From an uncultured Flavobacteriaceae bacterium (GTDB lineage Bacteria; Bacteroidota; Bacteroidia; Flavobacteriales; Flavobacteriaceae), in NCBI GenBank assembly GCA_913062575.1, contig CAJXVT010000002.1:1-64000 (forward strand): DNA of 64,000 nucleotides. The letters run 5' to 3'. The translations under genes and the position numbers were made by a program. The notes beneath the pieces were generated by a model. That model was not told the DNA's origin and did not search any database. It worked only from the letters and a program-made list of their open reading frames with translations. The first letter of the stretch is position 1; every line of letters starts with the position of its first letter. Below, piece after piece: positions 26,151-36,692 of the stretch.

Positions 26151-26181
26151 CAAATGTATAATACATTTTTAAATGACCAAA
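26151..26181 (-). promoter_or_regulatory. trp operon promoter (TTTG-N19-TACATTTG)
   Basis: On the minus strand the -33 element TTTG (26181-26178) is separated by exactly 19 nt from the -7 element TACATTTG (26158-26151). Both match the Bacteroidetes consensus fully; it is the best promoter in the window. Transcription would begin about 26144-26147, at or next to the leader-peptide ATG. Confidence 0.8.
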
Positions 26182-26253
26182 TATATTTTAAGAAAAATTT
26201 TTAAAAGCTAACAATTTATAAGATTTTTTATTGATTTTCATTTAAAAAATTAC

Positions 26254-26275
26254 ATATCACAATAGATATCACAAT
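26254..26275. repeat. direct repeat ATATCACAAT between the trp and asnB promoters
   Basis: Two perfect 10-bp copies separated by 2 bp (12-bp period, about one helical turn) lie in the divergent trpL-asnB region. They could bind a regulator shared by tryptophan and asparagine synthesis; no protein can be named. Confidence 0.4.
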
Positions 26276-26380
26276 TAAAGTTATATTTTAAAACTAATAA
26301 TATAGATTTTGTTTTCATTCATCAATTAACACCCTTTATTTGCATCATAAATATAATTAGAATTATCAAAAAAGAAGATT

Positions 26381-28045
26381 ATGTGTGGAATTGTATGTGC
26401 GTTTGACTTGAAAGAAAAAGCAGCAACGCTAAGGCCTCAACTATTAGAAATGTCTAAAAAAATTAGACATCGTGGTCCAGATTGGAGTGGTATTTACAGT
26501 GATGATAAGGTTATTATGACGCATGAGCGTTTGGCTATTGTAGATCCAGCTTCTGGGCAACAACCGTTATTTAGTGAAGACAAAAAATTGATTTTAGCTG
26601 CCAATGGGGAAATTTACAATCATAGAAAATTGCGTAAACAACTTGATGGTACTTATAATTTTCAAACAGCTTCTGACTGTGAAGTTATTTTAGCTTTATA
26701 CAAAGAGAAAGGCGTAGATTTTTTAGATGACATGAACGGAATTTTCGGTTTCGCTTTGTATGATCTAGAAAAGGACGAATACTTCATTGCGCGTGATCAT
26801 ATGGGAATTATCCCTTTATATATTGGCTGGGATCAAAACGGAACATTCTATGTAGCTTCAGAATTAAAAGCATTAGAAGGCGTTTGTTCAAAAATAGAAT
26901 TATTTCCTCCAGGACATTATTTATCTAGTAAAGATGGCCAATTGGTACAGTGGTACAAAAGAGATTGGTCTGAGTATGATGCAGTAAAAGAAAACGAAAC
27001 AAGTATTACCGAAGTAAGAGAAGCGCTGGAAGCAGCAGTACATAGACAATTAATGTCTGATGTCCCTTATGGCGTGTTACTTTCTGGCGGATTAGATTCT
27101 TCTGTTATTTCTGCAATTGCTAAAAAATATGCGCAAAAAAGAATTGAATCTGATGACAAATCGGAAGCTTGGTATCCTCAATTGCATTCTTTTGCTGTAG
27201 GTTTAGAAGGTTCACCAGATTTGGCTGCCGCTCAAAAAGTTGCAGATCACATCAAAACAATCCATCACGAAATAAAATTTACAATTCAGGAAGGATTGGA
27301 TGCAATAAAAGATGTTATACACAACATTGAAACCTATGACATCACAACAATAAGGTCATCTACTCCAATGTATCTAATGGCAAGAGTTATTAAATCTATG
27401 GGAATTAAAATGGTCTTATCTGGAGAAGGTGCTGATGAAATTTTTGGAGGTTATTTATACTTTCACAAAGCGCCAAATGCTCAAGAATTTCACGAAGAAA
27501 CGGTACGTAAATTAGACAAGCTACACATGTACGATTGTTTGAGAGCTAACAAAAGTTTAATGGCTTGGGGAATTGAAGGTCGTGTCCCATTTTTAGATAA
27601 AGAGTTTATAGATGTTGCAATGCGCATCAACCCAGAAGATAAAATGATCAACGGAGAGCGAATGGAAAAATGGGTAATCAGAAAAGCATTCGAAGACATG
27701 TTGCCTGAAAGTGTTGCTTGGAGACAGAAAGAACAATTTTCTGACGGAGTTGGTTATGATTGGATAGACACATTAAAAGAAGTTGTTGACAATGAAGTGA
27801 CAGATGAGCAATTGGCAAACGCTAAATTCAGATTCCCAATTCAAACACCTCAAAATAAAGAAGAGTTTTATTATAGAACCATTTTTGAAGACCATTTCCC
27901 AAGCGATACTGCTGCATTAAGTGTTCCGCAAGAACCAAGTGTTGCTTGCAGTACAAAAATCGCTTTGGAATGGGATGAAGCTTTCAAAAACATGAATGAA
28001 CCATCTGGAAGAGCAATCTTAAACGTGCATGATGACGCGTATTAG
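26381..28045 (+). CDS. asnB: asparagine synthase B (glutamine-hydrolysing)
   Basis: A 554-residue enzyme that makes asparagine from aspartate, ATP and glutamine. The N-terminal nucleophile is Cys2 in MCGIVCAFD, followed by RHRGPDWSG and the Ntn-hydrolase domain to about 190; the C-terminal synthetase domain has the PP-loop LLSGGLDSS and LSGEGADEIFGGY. Full length for AsnB. It is divergent from the trp operon. A possible weak promoter (TTTG, 23 nt, TTTATTTG ending at 26342) lies about 40 bp upstream. Confidence 0.96.
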   Translation: MCGIVCAFDLKEKAATLRPQLLEMSKKIRHRGPDWSGIYSDDKVIMTHERLAIVDPASGQQPLFSEDKKLILAANGEIYNHRKLRKQLDGTYNFQTASDCEVILALYKEKGVDFLDDMNGIFGFALYDLEKDEYFIARDHMGIIPLYIGWDQNGTFYVASELKALEGVCSKIELFPPGHYLSSKDGQLVQWYKRDWSEYDAVKENETSITEVREALEAAVHRQLMSDVPYGVLLSGGLDSSVISAIAKKYAQKRIESDDKSEAWYPQLHSFAVGLEGSPDLAAAQKVADHIKTIHHEIKFTIQEGLDAIKDVIHNIETYDITTIRSSTPMYLMARVIKSMGIKMVLSGEGADEIFGGYLYFHKAPNAQEFHEETVRKLDKLHMYDCLRANKSLMAWGIEGRVPFLDKEFIDVAMRINPEDKMINGERMEKWVIRKAFEDMLPESVAWRQKEQFSDGVGYDWIDTLKEVVDNEVTDEQLANAKFRFPIQTPQNKEEFYYRTIFEDHFPSDTAALSVPQEPSVACSTKIALEWDEAFKNMNEPSGRAILNVHDDAY

Positions 28046-28137
28046 AACACTATAAACAAGTCCGTTAACAACTATCAAAAACTTTTATCACTAATAACTT
28101 TTACTATTAGTAACTTTAGTAAAAATAAATTACTCAA

Positions 28138-31100
28138 ATGAAAATTAAAAAAGTACTTGTCGCAAACAGAGGTGAAATTGCAATTAGAATTTTTAGAGCC
28201 TGCACAGAAATAACCGTTAAAACTGTTGGTGTTTACACCTTTGAAGACCGGTATTCGTTGCATCGATATAAGGCAGATGAATCTTATCAAATTGGTGAAG
28301 ACAACGAACCTTTAAAGCCATACTTAAACATTGATGAGATTATTAGAGTTGCACTAGAAAGTGGTGCAAATGCGATTCATCCTGGGTATGGTTTTTTATC
28401 TGAAAATGCGAATCTAGCTCAAAAATGTGAAGACAATGGCATTATTTTCATTGGACCAAAAGTATCAGTTTTAAAATCTTTAGGTGATAAGATTACTGCA
28501 AAAAAGGTAGCATCTGCTAATAATATTCCAATTATCAGAAGTAACGAAAAACATTTGACTGATATTGAAACTGCTTTAAGTGAGGCTGAAAAAATTGGCT
28601 ATCCAATTATGTTAAAAGCTGCGTCTGGAGGTGGTGGAAGAGGAATGCGAGTGATTAGAAAACCTGATGAGTTGAAAGGCGCTTTTAATGAAAGCAAGCG
28701 AGAAGCTTTAAATGCTTTTGGAGATGACACTGTTTTTCTTGAAAAATTTGTAGAAAATCCAAAACATATAGAAATTCAAATAGTTGCCGATAATTTCGGA
28801 AATACAGTGCATCTTTTTGAACGTGATTGCTCTGTGCAACGTCGATATCAAAAAGTAATTGAATTTGCGCCTTCATTCGATTTAAAACAAGAGATAAAAG
28901 ATGCACTGTACAAATACGCTATAGACATTTGTAAAGCTGTTGATTATAATAATATCGGAACTGTAGAATTTTTAGTGGATGATGACGATTCTATTTATTT
29001 TATTGAAGTAAACCCACGAATTCAAGTTGAACACACTGTTACTGAAGTCGTTACAAATATCGATTTGGTAAAAACACAATTGTTTATTGCCGGTGGCTAC
29101 AAACTATCCGATCAACAAATAAAAATCACTAATCAAGAAGCGATAAAAGTTACTGGTTATGCCTTGCAATGTAGAATTACTACCGAAGATCCACAAAACG
29201 ATTTCAAACCAGATTATGGAGAAATCTCAATGTACAGAAGTGCTTCTGGTTTTGGAATTCGTTTAGATGCAGGTAGTGTTTACCAAGGTGCAATCATTTC
29301 ACCCTTTTTTGATTCTATGCTTGTAAAAGTTACTGCAAATAGCAGAACCTTAGATGGAGCTTGCAGAAAAGTTCGTAGGGCATTGGCCGAGTTTAGAATA
29401 AGAGGTGTTAAAACGAATATGCTTTTTCTTGACAACATACTAAAGCATGACACCTTTAGAAAAGGAGCTGTAACCGTTAACTTCATCAACCAAAATCCCG
29501 ATTTATTTGTTTTTAAAGCACCTACAAACAGAACAACAAAATTGATTACATATCTAGGAGATGTTATTGTTAATGGAAATGCCGATGTTAAAAAAATAAA
29601 CCCAACAAAAACATTTGTTAAACCAATCGTTCCAAAATTTGATACACATGGGGCGTATCCTGAAGGAACAAAAGATTTATTGACCAAACTAGGACCAGAT
29701 AAATTCTCTCAATGGTTAAAAAATGAAAAGAAAGTTCATTTTACTGACACCACAATGAGAGATGCTCACCAGAGCTTATTAGCAACCAGAATGCGGACTT
29801 TTGACATGCTAAAAGTTGCTGAAGGATATGCTAAAAGTAATCCTAACATTTTTAGTATGGAAGTTTGGGGCGGTGCAACTTTTGATGTGTGCATGCGATT
29901 TTTACAAGAAAACCCATGGGAACGTCTTCGATTACTACGTAAAGCAATGCCAAATGTATTGCTTCAAATGTTAATTAGAGGTTCAAACGGTGTTGGTTAC
30001 ACGGCGTATTCGGATAATTTAATTGAAAAATTCGTTGAACAATCTTGGGAAAACGGTGTTGATATTTTTAGGATTTTCGATTCTTTAAACTGGATGCAAT
30101 CCATAGCGCCTTGTATAGAACATGTACGTAATAAAACGAATGGTTTAGCAGAAGGCTCAATTTGTTATACTGGTGATATTTTAAATCCTAAAAACACAAA
30201 ATACAATCTTAAATATTACACAACTTTAGCAAAAGATATTGAAAATGCAGGTGCTCATATTCTTGCCATTAAAGACATGGCCGGCTTACTAAAACCGTAT
30301 GCTGCTTTCGAATTGGTATCTGCCTTAAAACAAGAAGTTAACATTCCAATTCATTTACATACTCATGATACATCGTCTATTCAATCAGCAACTTATTTAA
30401 AAGCTATTGAGGCTGGTATTGATGTTGTTGATGTTGCACTTGGAGGTCTATCTGGATTAACATCGCAACCTAATTTTAATTCGGTTGTAGAAATGATGAA
30501 ATTCAATGATCGAGAAAGTAATCTAAATATTGATTCATTAAACGAATATTCAAACTACTGGGAAACGGTTCGAGAATATTACTATCCGTTTGAATCTGGC
30601 TTAAAAGCAGGTTCTGGAGAAGTATTTAAACATGAAATTCCTGGAGGACAATATTCTAATTTAAAACCTCAAGCGCAGGCTTTAGGTTTGGAAGATCGTT
30701 TTCATGAAATCACCAAAATGTATGAAGATGTAAATCTTCTTTTTGGTGACATTATAAAAGTAACCCCCAGCTCGAAAGTAGTTGGAGATATGGCGCAATA
30801 TCTAGTAAGTAATCATTTAACGGTACAAGATGTGCTGGAACGTGGTGATACTATTTCGTTTCCACAATCTGTAGTAAGTTTCTTTAAAGGCGATTTGGGC
30901 CAGCCAGCTGGAGGCTTCCCTAAAGATCTACAGAAGTTAATATTAAAAGGCCAAAAACCATATACAGATAGACCAAATGCTCATATTGAACCATTGGACA
31001 TTGATAAAGAATACAAAGATTTTAGAAAAATATTTGAAAAAGATTTAAGCAGACCTATTGACATTACAGACTTCTTATCCTATAAACTATATCCAAAAGT

Positions 31101-31590
31101 ATTTACCGATGCCTTTAACAAGCATTTAAAATATGACAGTTTAATCAATTTACCTACCAAGAATTTCTTTTACGGAATGGAAAGGGGTGAAGAAATTGTT
31201 TTTGAATTAGAAAGAGGGAAAACCATATTAATCACCTTAGATTCAATTGGCAAACCAAATAAAGACGGAAAGGTAACGGTGTATTTTAAAGTAAATGGCC
31301 AAGGCAGATCTGTTCAAATAAAAGACGATTCGATAAAAATTGACAGGGTAGAACATGCTAAGGCTGATAAAAACGACCAAAAAGAAATAGGTGCACCATT
31401 ACAAGGATTATTATCTGCAATTTTGGTTAAAAAGGGTGAAAAAATTTCTAAAAACCAACCATTATTTATTATTGAAGCCATGAAAATGGAAACCACAATT
31501 ACAGCTATAGAAGACACAACGATTAAACAACTTGTTTTAAAATCTGGAGTGATGGTAAATTCAGAAGATTTAATTATCAAACTATCATAA
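28138..31590 (+). CDS. pyc: pyruvate carboxylase
   Basis: A 1150-residue multidomain enzyme that makes oxaloacetate from pyruvate and bicarbonate. In order: biotin carboxylase with ATP-grasp fold (about 1-450; AASGGGGRGMRV, EVNPRIQVEHTVTE), carboxyltransferase (about 530-800; DTTMRDAHQSLLATRMRT, with metal-binding HLHTHDT), the allosteric linker, and a C-terminal biotin carrier domain with biotinyl Lys in EAMKMET. Complete single-chain form. It supplies the TCA cycle and aspartate-family synthesis, in line with neighbouring asnB. A 7-bp inverted repeat (actaata/tattagt, 28090-28111) precedes it; function unknown. Confidence 0.97.
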   Translation: MKIKKVLVANRGEIAIRIFRACTEITVKTVGVYTFEDRYSLHRYKADESYQIGEDNEPLKPYLNIDEIIRVALESGANAIHPGYGFLSENANLAQKCEDNGIIFIGPKVSVLKSLGDKITAKKVASANNIPIIRSNEKHLTDIETALSEAEKIGYPIMLKAASGGGGRGMRVIRKPDELKGAFNESKREALNAFGDDTVFLEKFVENPKHIEIQIVADNFGNTVHLFERDCSVQRRYQKVIEFAPSFDLKQEIKDALYKYAIDICKAVDYNNIGTVEFLVDDDDSIYFIEVNPRIQVEHTVTEVVTNIDLVKTQLFIAGGYKLSDQQIKITNQEAIKVTGYALQCRITTEDPQNDFKPDYGEISMYRSASGFGIRLDAGSVYQGAIISPFFDSMLVKVTANSRTLDGACRKVRRALAEFRIRGVKTNMLFLDNILKHDTFRKGAVTVNFINQNPDLFVFKAPTNRTTKLITYLGDVIVNGNADVKKINPTKTFVKPIVPKFDTHGAYPEGTKDLLTKLGPDKFSQWLKNEKKVHFTDTTMRDAHQSLLATRMRTFDMLKVAEGYAKSNPNIFSMEVWGGATFDVCMRFLQENPWERLRLLRKAMPNVLLQMLIRGSNGVGYTAYSDNLIEKFVEQSWENGVDIFRIFDSLNWMQSIAPCIEHVRNKTNGLAEGSICYTGDILNPKNTKYNLKYYTTLAKDIENAGAHILAIKDMAGLLKPYAAFELVSALKQEVNIPIHLHTHDTSSIQSATYLKAIEAGIDVVDVALGGLSGLTSQPNFNSVVEMMKFNDRESNLNIDSLNEYSNYWETVREYYYPFESGLKAGSGEVFKHEIPGGQYSNLKPQAQALGLEDRFHEITKMYEDVNLLFGDIIKVTPSSKVVGDMAQYLVSNHLTVQDVLERGDTISFPQSVVSFFKGDLGQPAGGFPKDLQKLILKGQKPYTDRPNAHIEPLDIDKEYKDFRKIFEKDLSRPIDITDFLSYKLYPKVFTDAFNKHLKYDSLINLPTKNFFYGMERGEEIVFELERGKTILITLDSIGKPNKDGKVTVYFKVNGQGRSVQIKDDSIKIDRVEHAKADKNDQKEIGAPLQGLLSAILVKKGEKISKNQPLFIIEAMKMETTITAIEDTTIKQLVLKSGVMVNSEDLIIKLS

Positions 31591-31615
31591 ATAAGAAAAT
31601 AATTTTCTGACACTT

Positions 31616-31642
31616 AAAATCCTGCAAATGCAGGATTTTTTG
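31616..31642 (+). terminator. pyc terminator
   Basis: Stem aaaatcctgc / gcaggatttt with a 4-nt loop and a T-run, about 25 bp after the pyc stop. Confidence 0.9.
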
Positions 31643-31728
31643 TTTTATATTAGCTAAATAGCCTATACATACTGAAACTGACAGATAGGTGACACTTAAA
31701 TGGCGTGTTAAAAACCAAGAATACGCTG

Positions 31729-31736
31729 TAGGTTTG
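31729..31736 (+). promoter_or_regulatory. -7 element TAGGTTTG upstream of the XRE regulator
   Basis: A perfect TAnnTTTG match 21 nt before the ATG; the -33 is not clear. Confidence 0.5.
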
Positions 31737-31757
31737 TACCAACAAAAATGATGTAAA

Positions 31758-32321
31758 ATGAAACAGCAAACCATTAGAGAAAATTTAGTCTATCAAAGAA
31801 AGTTAAAAGGGTTTACTCAAGATGAACTTTCAGAAAAAACAACTGTTGGTGTTCGTACAATTCAGCGAATTGAAAAAGGAGAAGTGCAACCGCATTTACA
31901 AACTGTAAAATTATTAGCCGTAGGGTTAGACATTGATGTTGATGATTTAATTGTTCTTGACAATCCTAAAGAAGAAGTAATTGAACGAAAGTGGATCTTG
32001 TTACTACACTCTATACCTTTCTTCGGCCTCATCATTCCTTTTGGAAACATTCTATTTCCTATATTTCTTTGGATTCACAAAGCAAACGACAGTAAAACAT
32101 ATGACAACCACGGAAGATCAGTTGTCAATTTTCATTGCTCCATCATGCTCTATTTTATCATTTCATTACTCCTCTTTTTCCCTTTTCCAGGAATGAATTT
32201 CTTCTTAACTGCTGCGGTTGTTTTATTTGGCATTATTACAACCATCGTAAATATATTTTCAGCTTTAGATTCTGGCACCTATAAATACCCTCTTTCTATT
32301 CCTTTTTTGAAAGGAAATTAA
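31758..32321 (+). CDS. XRE-family regulator with a DUF4870 membrane domain
   Basis: A 187-residue protein. Residues 1-65 form a Cro/C1-type helix-turn-helix (IRENLVYQRKLKGFTQDELSEKTTVGVRTIQRIEKG). Residues about 75-187 form a DUF4870-like domain with three or so hydrophobic helices and the conserved NHGRSVVNF stretch. It should be an inner-membrane protein whose cytosolic head binds DNA. A CPBP intramembrane protease follows 69 bp downstream in the same direction; membrane regulator plus membrane protease could form a signalling pair, but this is only suggested by position. Confidence 0.88.
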   Translation: MKQQTIRENLVYQRKLKGFTQDELSEKTTVGVRTIQRIEKGEVQPHLQTVKLLAVGLDIDVDDLIVLDNPKEEVIERKWILLLHSIPFFGLIIPFGNILFPIFLWIHKANDSKTYDNHGRSVVNFHCSIMLYFIISLLLFFPFPGMNFFLTAAVVLFGIITTIVNIFSALDSGTYKYPLSIPFLKGN

Positions 32322-32390
32322 CTTCATCCTTCTATCTCATTATTAACTAGAACTAACGATTAAGTTAGCTCTAATAACACCTATAAAAAA

Positions 32391-33230
32391 ATGAAAGCAT
32401 TTATTAATAAATACCCAATTACCTACAGGTACATTTTAGCAATTTTTCTTTTTTGTCTTGCCCTTTTTATCAGCGGATTACTAAATAAAGGGTTTATAAA
32501 ACAATATTTCCCTTTTGCCTCTACAATTTGTCTATTGATTGCTACTTGGGTACTGTTTAAAACTGACAATAAGTCTTTAGATTATATTGGTTTAAATTTC
32601 AAATCCAAAAGTCTTGCTTATCTCCCGTTAGGAATAGCAATAGGAGCTGGTGCATTTATACTTGCAAAATACCTAAGAGCAATGTACACTGGTGAAACAT
32701 TCAATATTAGCACCTCCATTAATTATAATTCAATCTTATATGGTTTGTATACAATATTACCTACTGTTGCAGTTGAAGAGTTTTTATTTAGAGGGTATCT
32801 TTTCAAAAAGACAATAGAAATAAGTTCTGTTATAAAAGCCAACATTATCTTTTCTATACTTTTTACGTTAATCCATGTTTTTGATAGTGGTGTAATAAAT
32901 AATACAGGTATGATTATTTTTCTAGTGATAAGTATTCCTGTTGGCCATTTATTGTTTGCAACGGCTTTACTCAAGTCAAAATCCTTATTTTTCCCTATCG
33001 GAATTCATTTAGGAAACAATTGGGCTACAAGACATTTAATTACCACCAGCAACGATGGTGAAAGCTTTTTTTTCATCACAAACAATGCTAGATTTGACAC
33101 CTGGTTTTCTTTTATCGTATTTATTCTATTATGGAATTTATTTTTCCTTTTTGTTACTTATATCATTTGGAAATGGAATGATTTCCCTTTTCAAAATCGA
33201 CTTAAAACAAGAAGGTTTTCACAATTTTAG
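32391..33230 (+). CDS. CPBP-family intramembrane metalloprotease
   Basis: A 279-residue integral membrane protein with about seven or eight helices. CPBP/Abi motifs are present: VEEFLFRGYLF (EExxxR), LIHVFD (His) and GIHLGNNWA (HxxxN). These enzymes resemble Rce1-type CAAX proteases and cleave within or near the membrane. It follows an XRE-DUF4870 regulator. Substrate unknown. The last residues (LKTRRFSQF) are cytosolic and basic. Confidence 0.88.
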   Translation: MKAFINKYPITYRYILAIFLFCLALFISGLLNKGFIKQYFPFASTICLLIATWVLFKTDNKSLDYIGLNFKSKSLAYLPLGIAIGAGAFILAKYLRAMYTGETFNISTSINYNSILYGLYTILPTVAVEEFLFRGYLFKKTIEISSVIKANIIFSILFTLIHVFDSGVINNTGMIIFLVISIPVGHLLFATALLKSKSLFFPIGIHLGNNWATRHLITTSNDGESFFFITNNARFDTWFSFIVFILLWNLFFLFVTYIIWKWNDFPFQNRLKTRRFSQF

Positions 33231-33423
33231 AGGCAAAACACAATGCTGAAATCTTGCTTTTGCGAGGTTTATTCATTTTATCAAAAATAGGCGCACAATC
33301 AGAAACTCAAAATCAAATACTAAGTGCTTTTTAAGCGATTTAAGACACTTTTAAGTAGTTAACAAATGTTCATAACCTGAAAACTAAAACATCAATTCTC
33401 TTTTAACGGATCTAATTTTTGCT

Positions 33424-33431
33424 TAAATTTG
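33424..33431 (+). promoter_or_regulatory. gyrB promoter -7 element TAAATTTG
   Basis: A perfect TAnnTTTG match 66 nt upstream of the gyrB ATG. The -33 region lacks a clear TTG. Confidence 0.55.
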
Positions 33432-33443
33432 TTAGGTTAGATT

Positions 33444-33468
33444 TCGTCTTTTCAAGGCGATTTTTTTT
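33444..33468 (+). terminator. terminator-like hairpin inside the gyrB leader
   Basis: tcgtctt ttc aaggcga gives a 7-bp stem (one G-T) with a 3-nt loop, followed directly by eight T residues. It lies about 8 nt after the predicted transcription start and 29 nt before the gyrB ATG, where a terminator for an upstream gene would not be expected. It may act as an attenuator or pause site. Confidence 0.5.
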
Positions 33469-33476
33469 GAACTTAA

Positions 33477-35435
<1,959 letters not shown>

Positions 35436-35456
35436 AATACAGGACTCATAACAAGG

Positions 35457-35485
35457 AAAAACACACCATAATTGGTGTGTTTTTT
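35457..35485 (+). terminator. gyrB terminator
   Basis: Stem aaaaacacacca / tggtgtgttttt with loop taat and a T-run, about 20 bp after the gyrB stop. Confidence 0.9.
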
Positions 35486-35554
35486 ATTTTCTTATTATAT
35501 TAGCATACCAAAGACTCCAAAAAAACAACATTTATTAACTTAACTTATACAATC

Positions 35555-36562
35555 ATGAAAAAGTATATTTTGATTTTTATTAGTGTATTCACATTAAGTT
35601 TTAATGCAAAAGCACAAGACGGGATTGAAAACATTTTACTCACCAGTGTCCCCGATGCAAACAAACTAATACAAGGGTATTTTGCCCCAGCAATGGAAGG
35701 TTTTACTTTTGCAATGAACAATGGCTGGTATCACACAGCTAAAGTTCACAAAGTACTAGGGTTTGACCTAACTGTAGGAGTAAGTGCTGCATTGATACCT
35801 TCATCTAAAGAAGTTTTCACAGTATCAGGACTAACCTCTGTAACAGGAGGCTCATATACTGGACCAACATTTGCAGGATCTGGAAACGGAAACACAGTTA
35901 CAGTAAATAGCACTGTAAATGGAAACCCAGTATCTACTTCACTAACAATGCCAGATGGAATTGCTAGTGACTTACCTTTAAAAGCTGTACCAGCACCAGT
36001 TGCTCAATTAAACATAGGGTTACCTTTTAAAATGGAGGCTATGATACGCTACTTTCCTGAAACTGATTTAGGAGATGATGGTGGCAAAGCAAAAATGCTA
36101 GGCTTAGGTATTAAAAAAGAGATAACTAGCTGGTTTGGCCCATTAGACAAACTACCATTACATGTATCTCTATTAGCTGCATACACCTCTATGGATGTTA
36201 GTTACGATTTTACAGGTTCAAGTGACATTAATGTTAGTAATGGAAGTAATGCTGCATTATCCCTAAAAGCCTACACAGTACAAGCAATCGCTTCTTTAAA
36301 TTTTCCTTTTATAAATATTTACGGTGGTGTTGGATATGGAAGCGGAAGTTCTACTTTAACTATGAGCGGCCAATATACTCCTATTTATAATGGAACTCCA
36401 GGAACTGTATTAAATGACCCTATTGGTTTAGATTTTGATGCAAGTGGCTTTAAAACAACTATTGGAGCAAGAGTTAGCTTATGGTTTTTAAAAATATTTG
36501 CAGATTACACCTTACAAGAATACAATACGCTTAGCTTAGGTATTGCATTAAGTATTAGATAA
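35555..36562 (+). CDS. exported beta-rich protein, DUF6588-like
   Basis: A 335-residue protein with a signal peptide (cleavage near NAKAQD, residue 21). The mature part starts with DANKLIQGYFAPAMEGFTFAMNNGWYHTAK and is then rich in Gly, Ser and Thr with alternating beta-strand patterns, ending in a strand-like ...YNTLSLGIALSIR. It resembles the DUF6588 family of Bacteroidetes (name from memory) and is probably an outer-membrane barrel or surface beta protein. It stands alone between two terminators. Function unknown. Confidence 0.75.
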   Translation: MKKYILIFISVFTLSFNAKAQDGIENILLTSVPDANKLIQGYFAPAMEGFTFAMNNGWYHTAKVHKVLGFDLTVGVSAALIPSSKEVFTVSGLTSVTGGSYTGPTFAGSGNGNTVTVNSTVNGNPVSTSLTMPDGIASDLPLKAVPAPVAQLNIGLPFKMEAMIRYFPETDLGDDGGKAKMLGLGIKKEITSWFGPLDKLPLHVSLLAAYTSMDVSYDFTGSSDINVSNGSNAALSLKAYTVQAIASLNFPFINIYGGVGYGSGSSTLTMSGQYTPIYNGTPGTVLNDPIGLDFDASGFKTTIGARVSLWFLKIFADYTLQEYNTLSLGIALSIR

Positions 36563-36582
36563 TATTTAAACAAGATAGCTTT

Positions 36583-36613
36583 AAAAAAGACTACGAATTT
36601 CGTAGTCTTTTTT
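36583..36613. terminator. terminator after the DUF6588-like gene
   Basis: Inverted repeat aaaaaagactacgaa / ttcgtagtctttttt (15 bp) ending in T residues, 20 bp after the stop. Confidence 0.9.
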
Positions 36614-36648
36614 AGTTTCCTTCAGGCTTAGTTTTCAATTATTTATAG

Positions 36649-36656
36649 TACTTTTG
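36649..36656 (+). promoter_or_regulatory. mdh promoter -7 element TACTTTTG
   Basis: A perfect TAnnTTTG match 37 nt before the mdh ATG at 36693. It overlaps the upstream in-frame ATG at 36654 used by the ORF track, so that ATG should lie upstream of the transcript. Confidence 0.6.
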
Positions 36657-36692
36657 TGCCACAAAATTTATTCAACACAAAAAAACATAAAT

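Noticed and set aside
26016-26204. ORF on the plus strand opposite the trp leader
   Set aside because: It is the shadow of the attenuator and leader peptide and has no protein-family likeness.
36654-36692. N-terminal extension of malate dehydrogenase (MCHKIYSTQKNIN)
   Set aside because: It overlaps the -7 element TACTTTTG and precedes the Rossmann-fold start MKVTVVGAGAVG.
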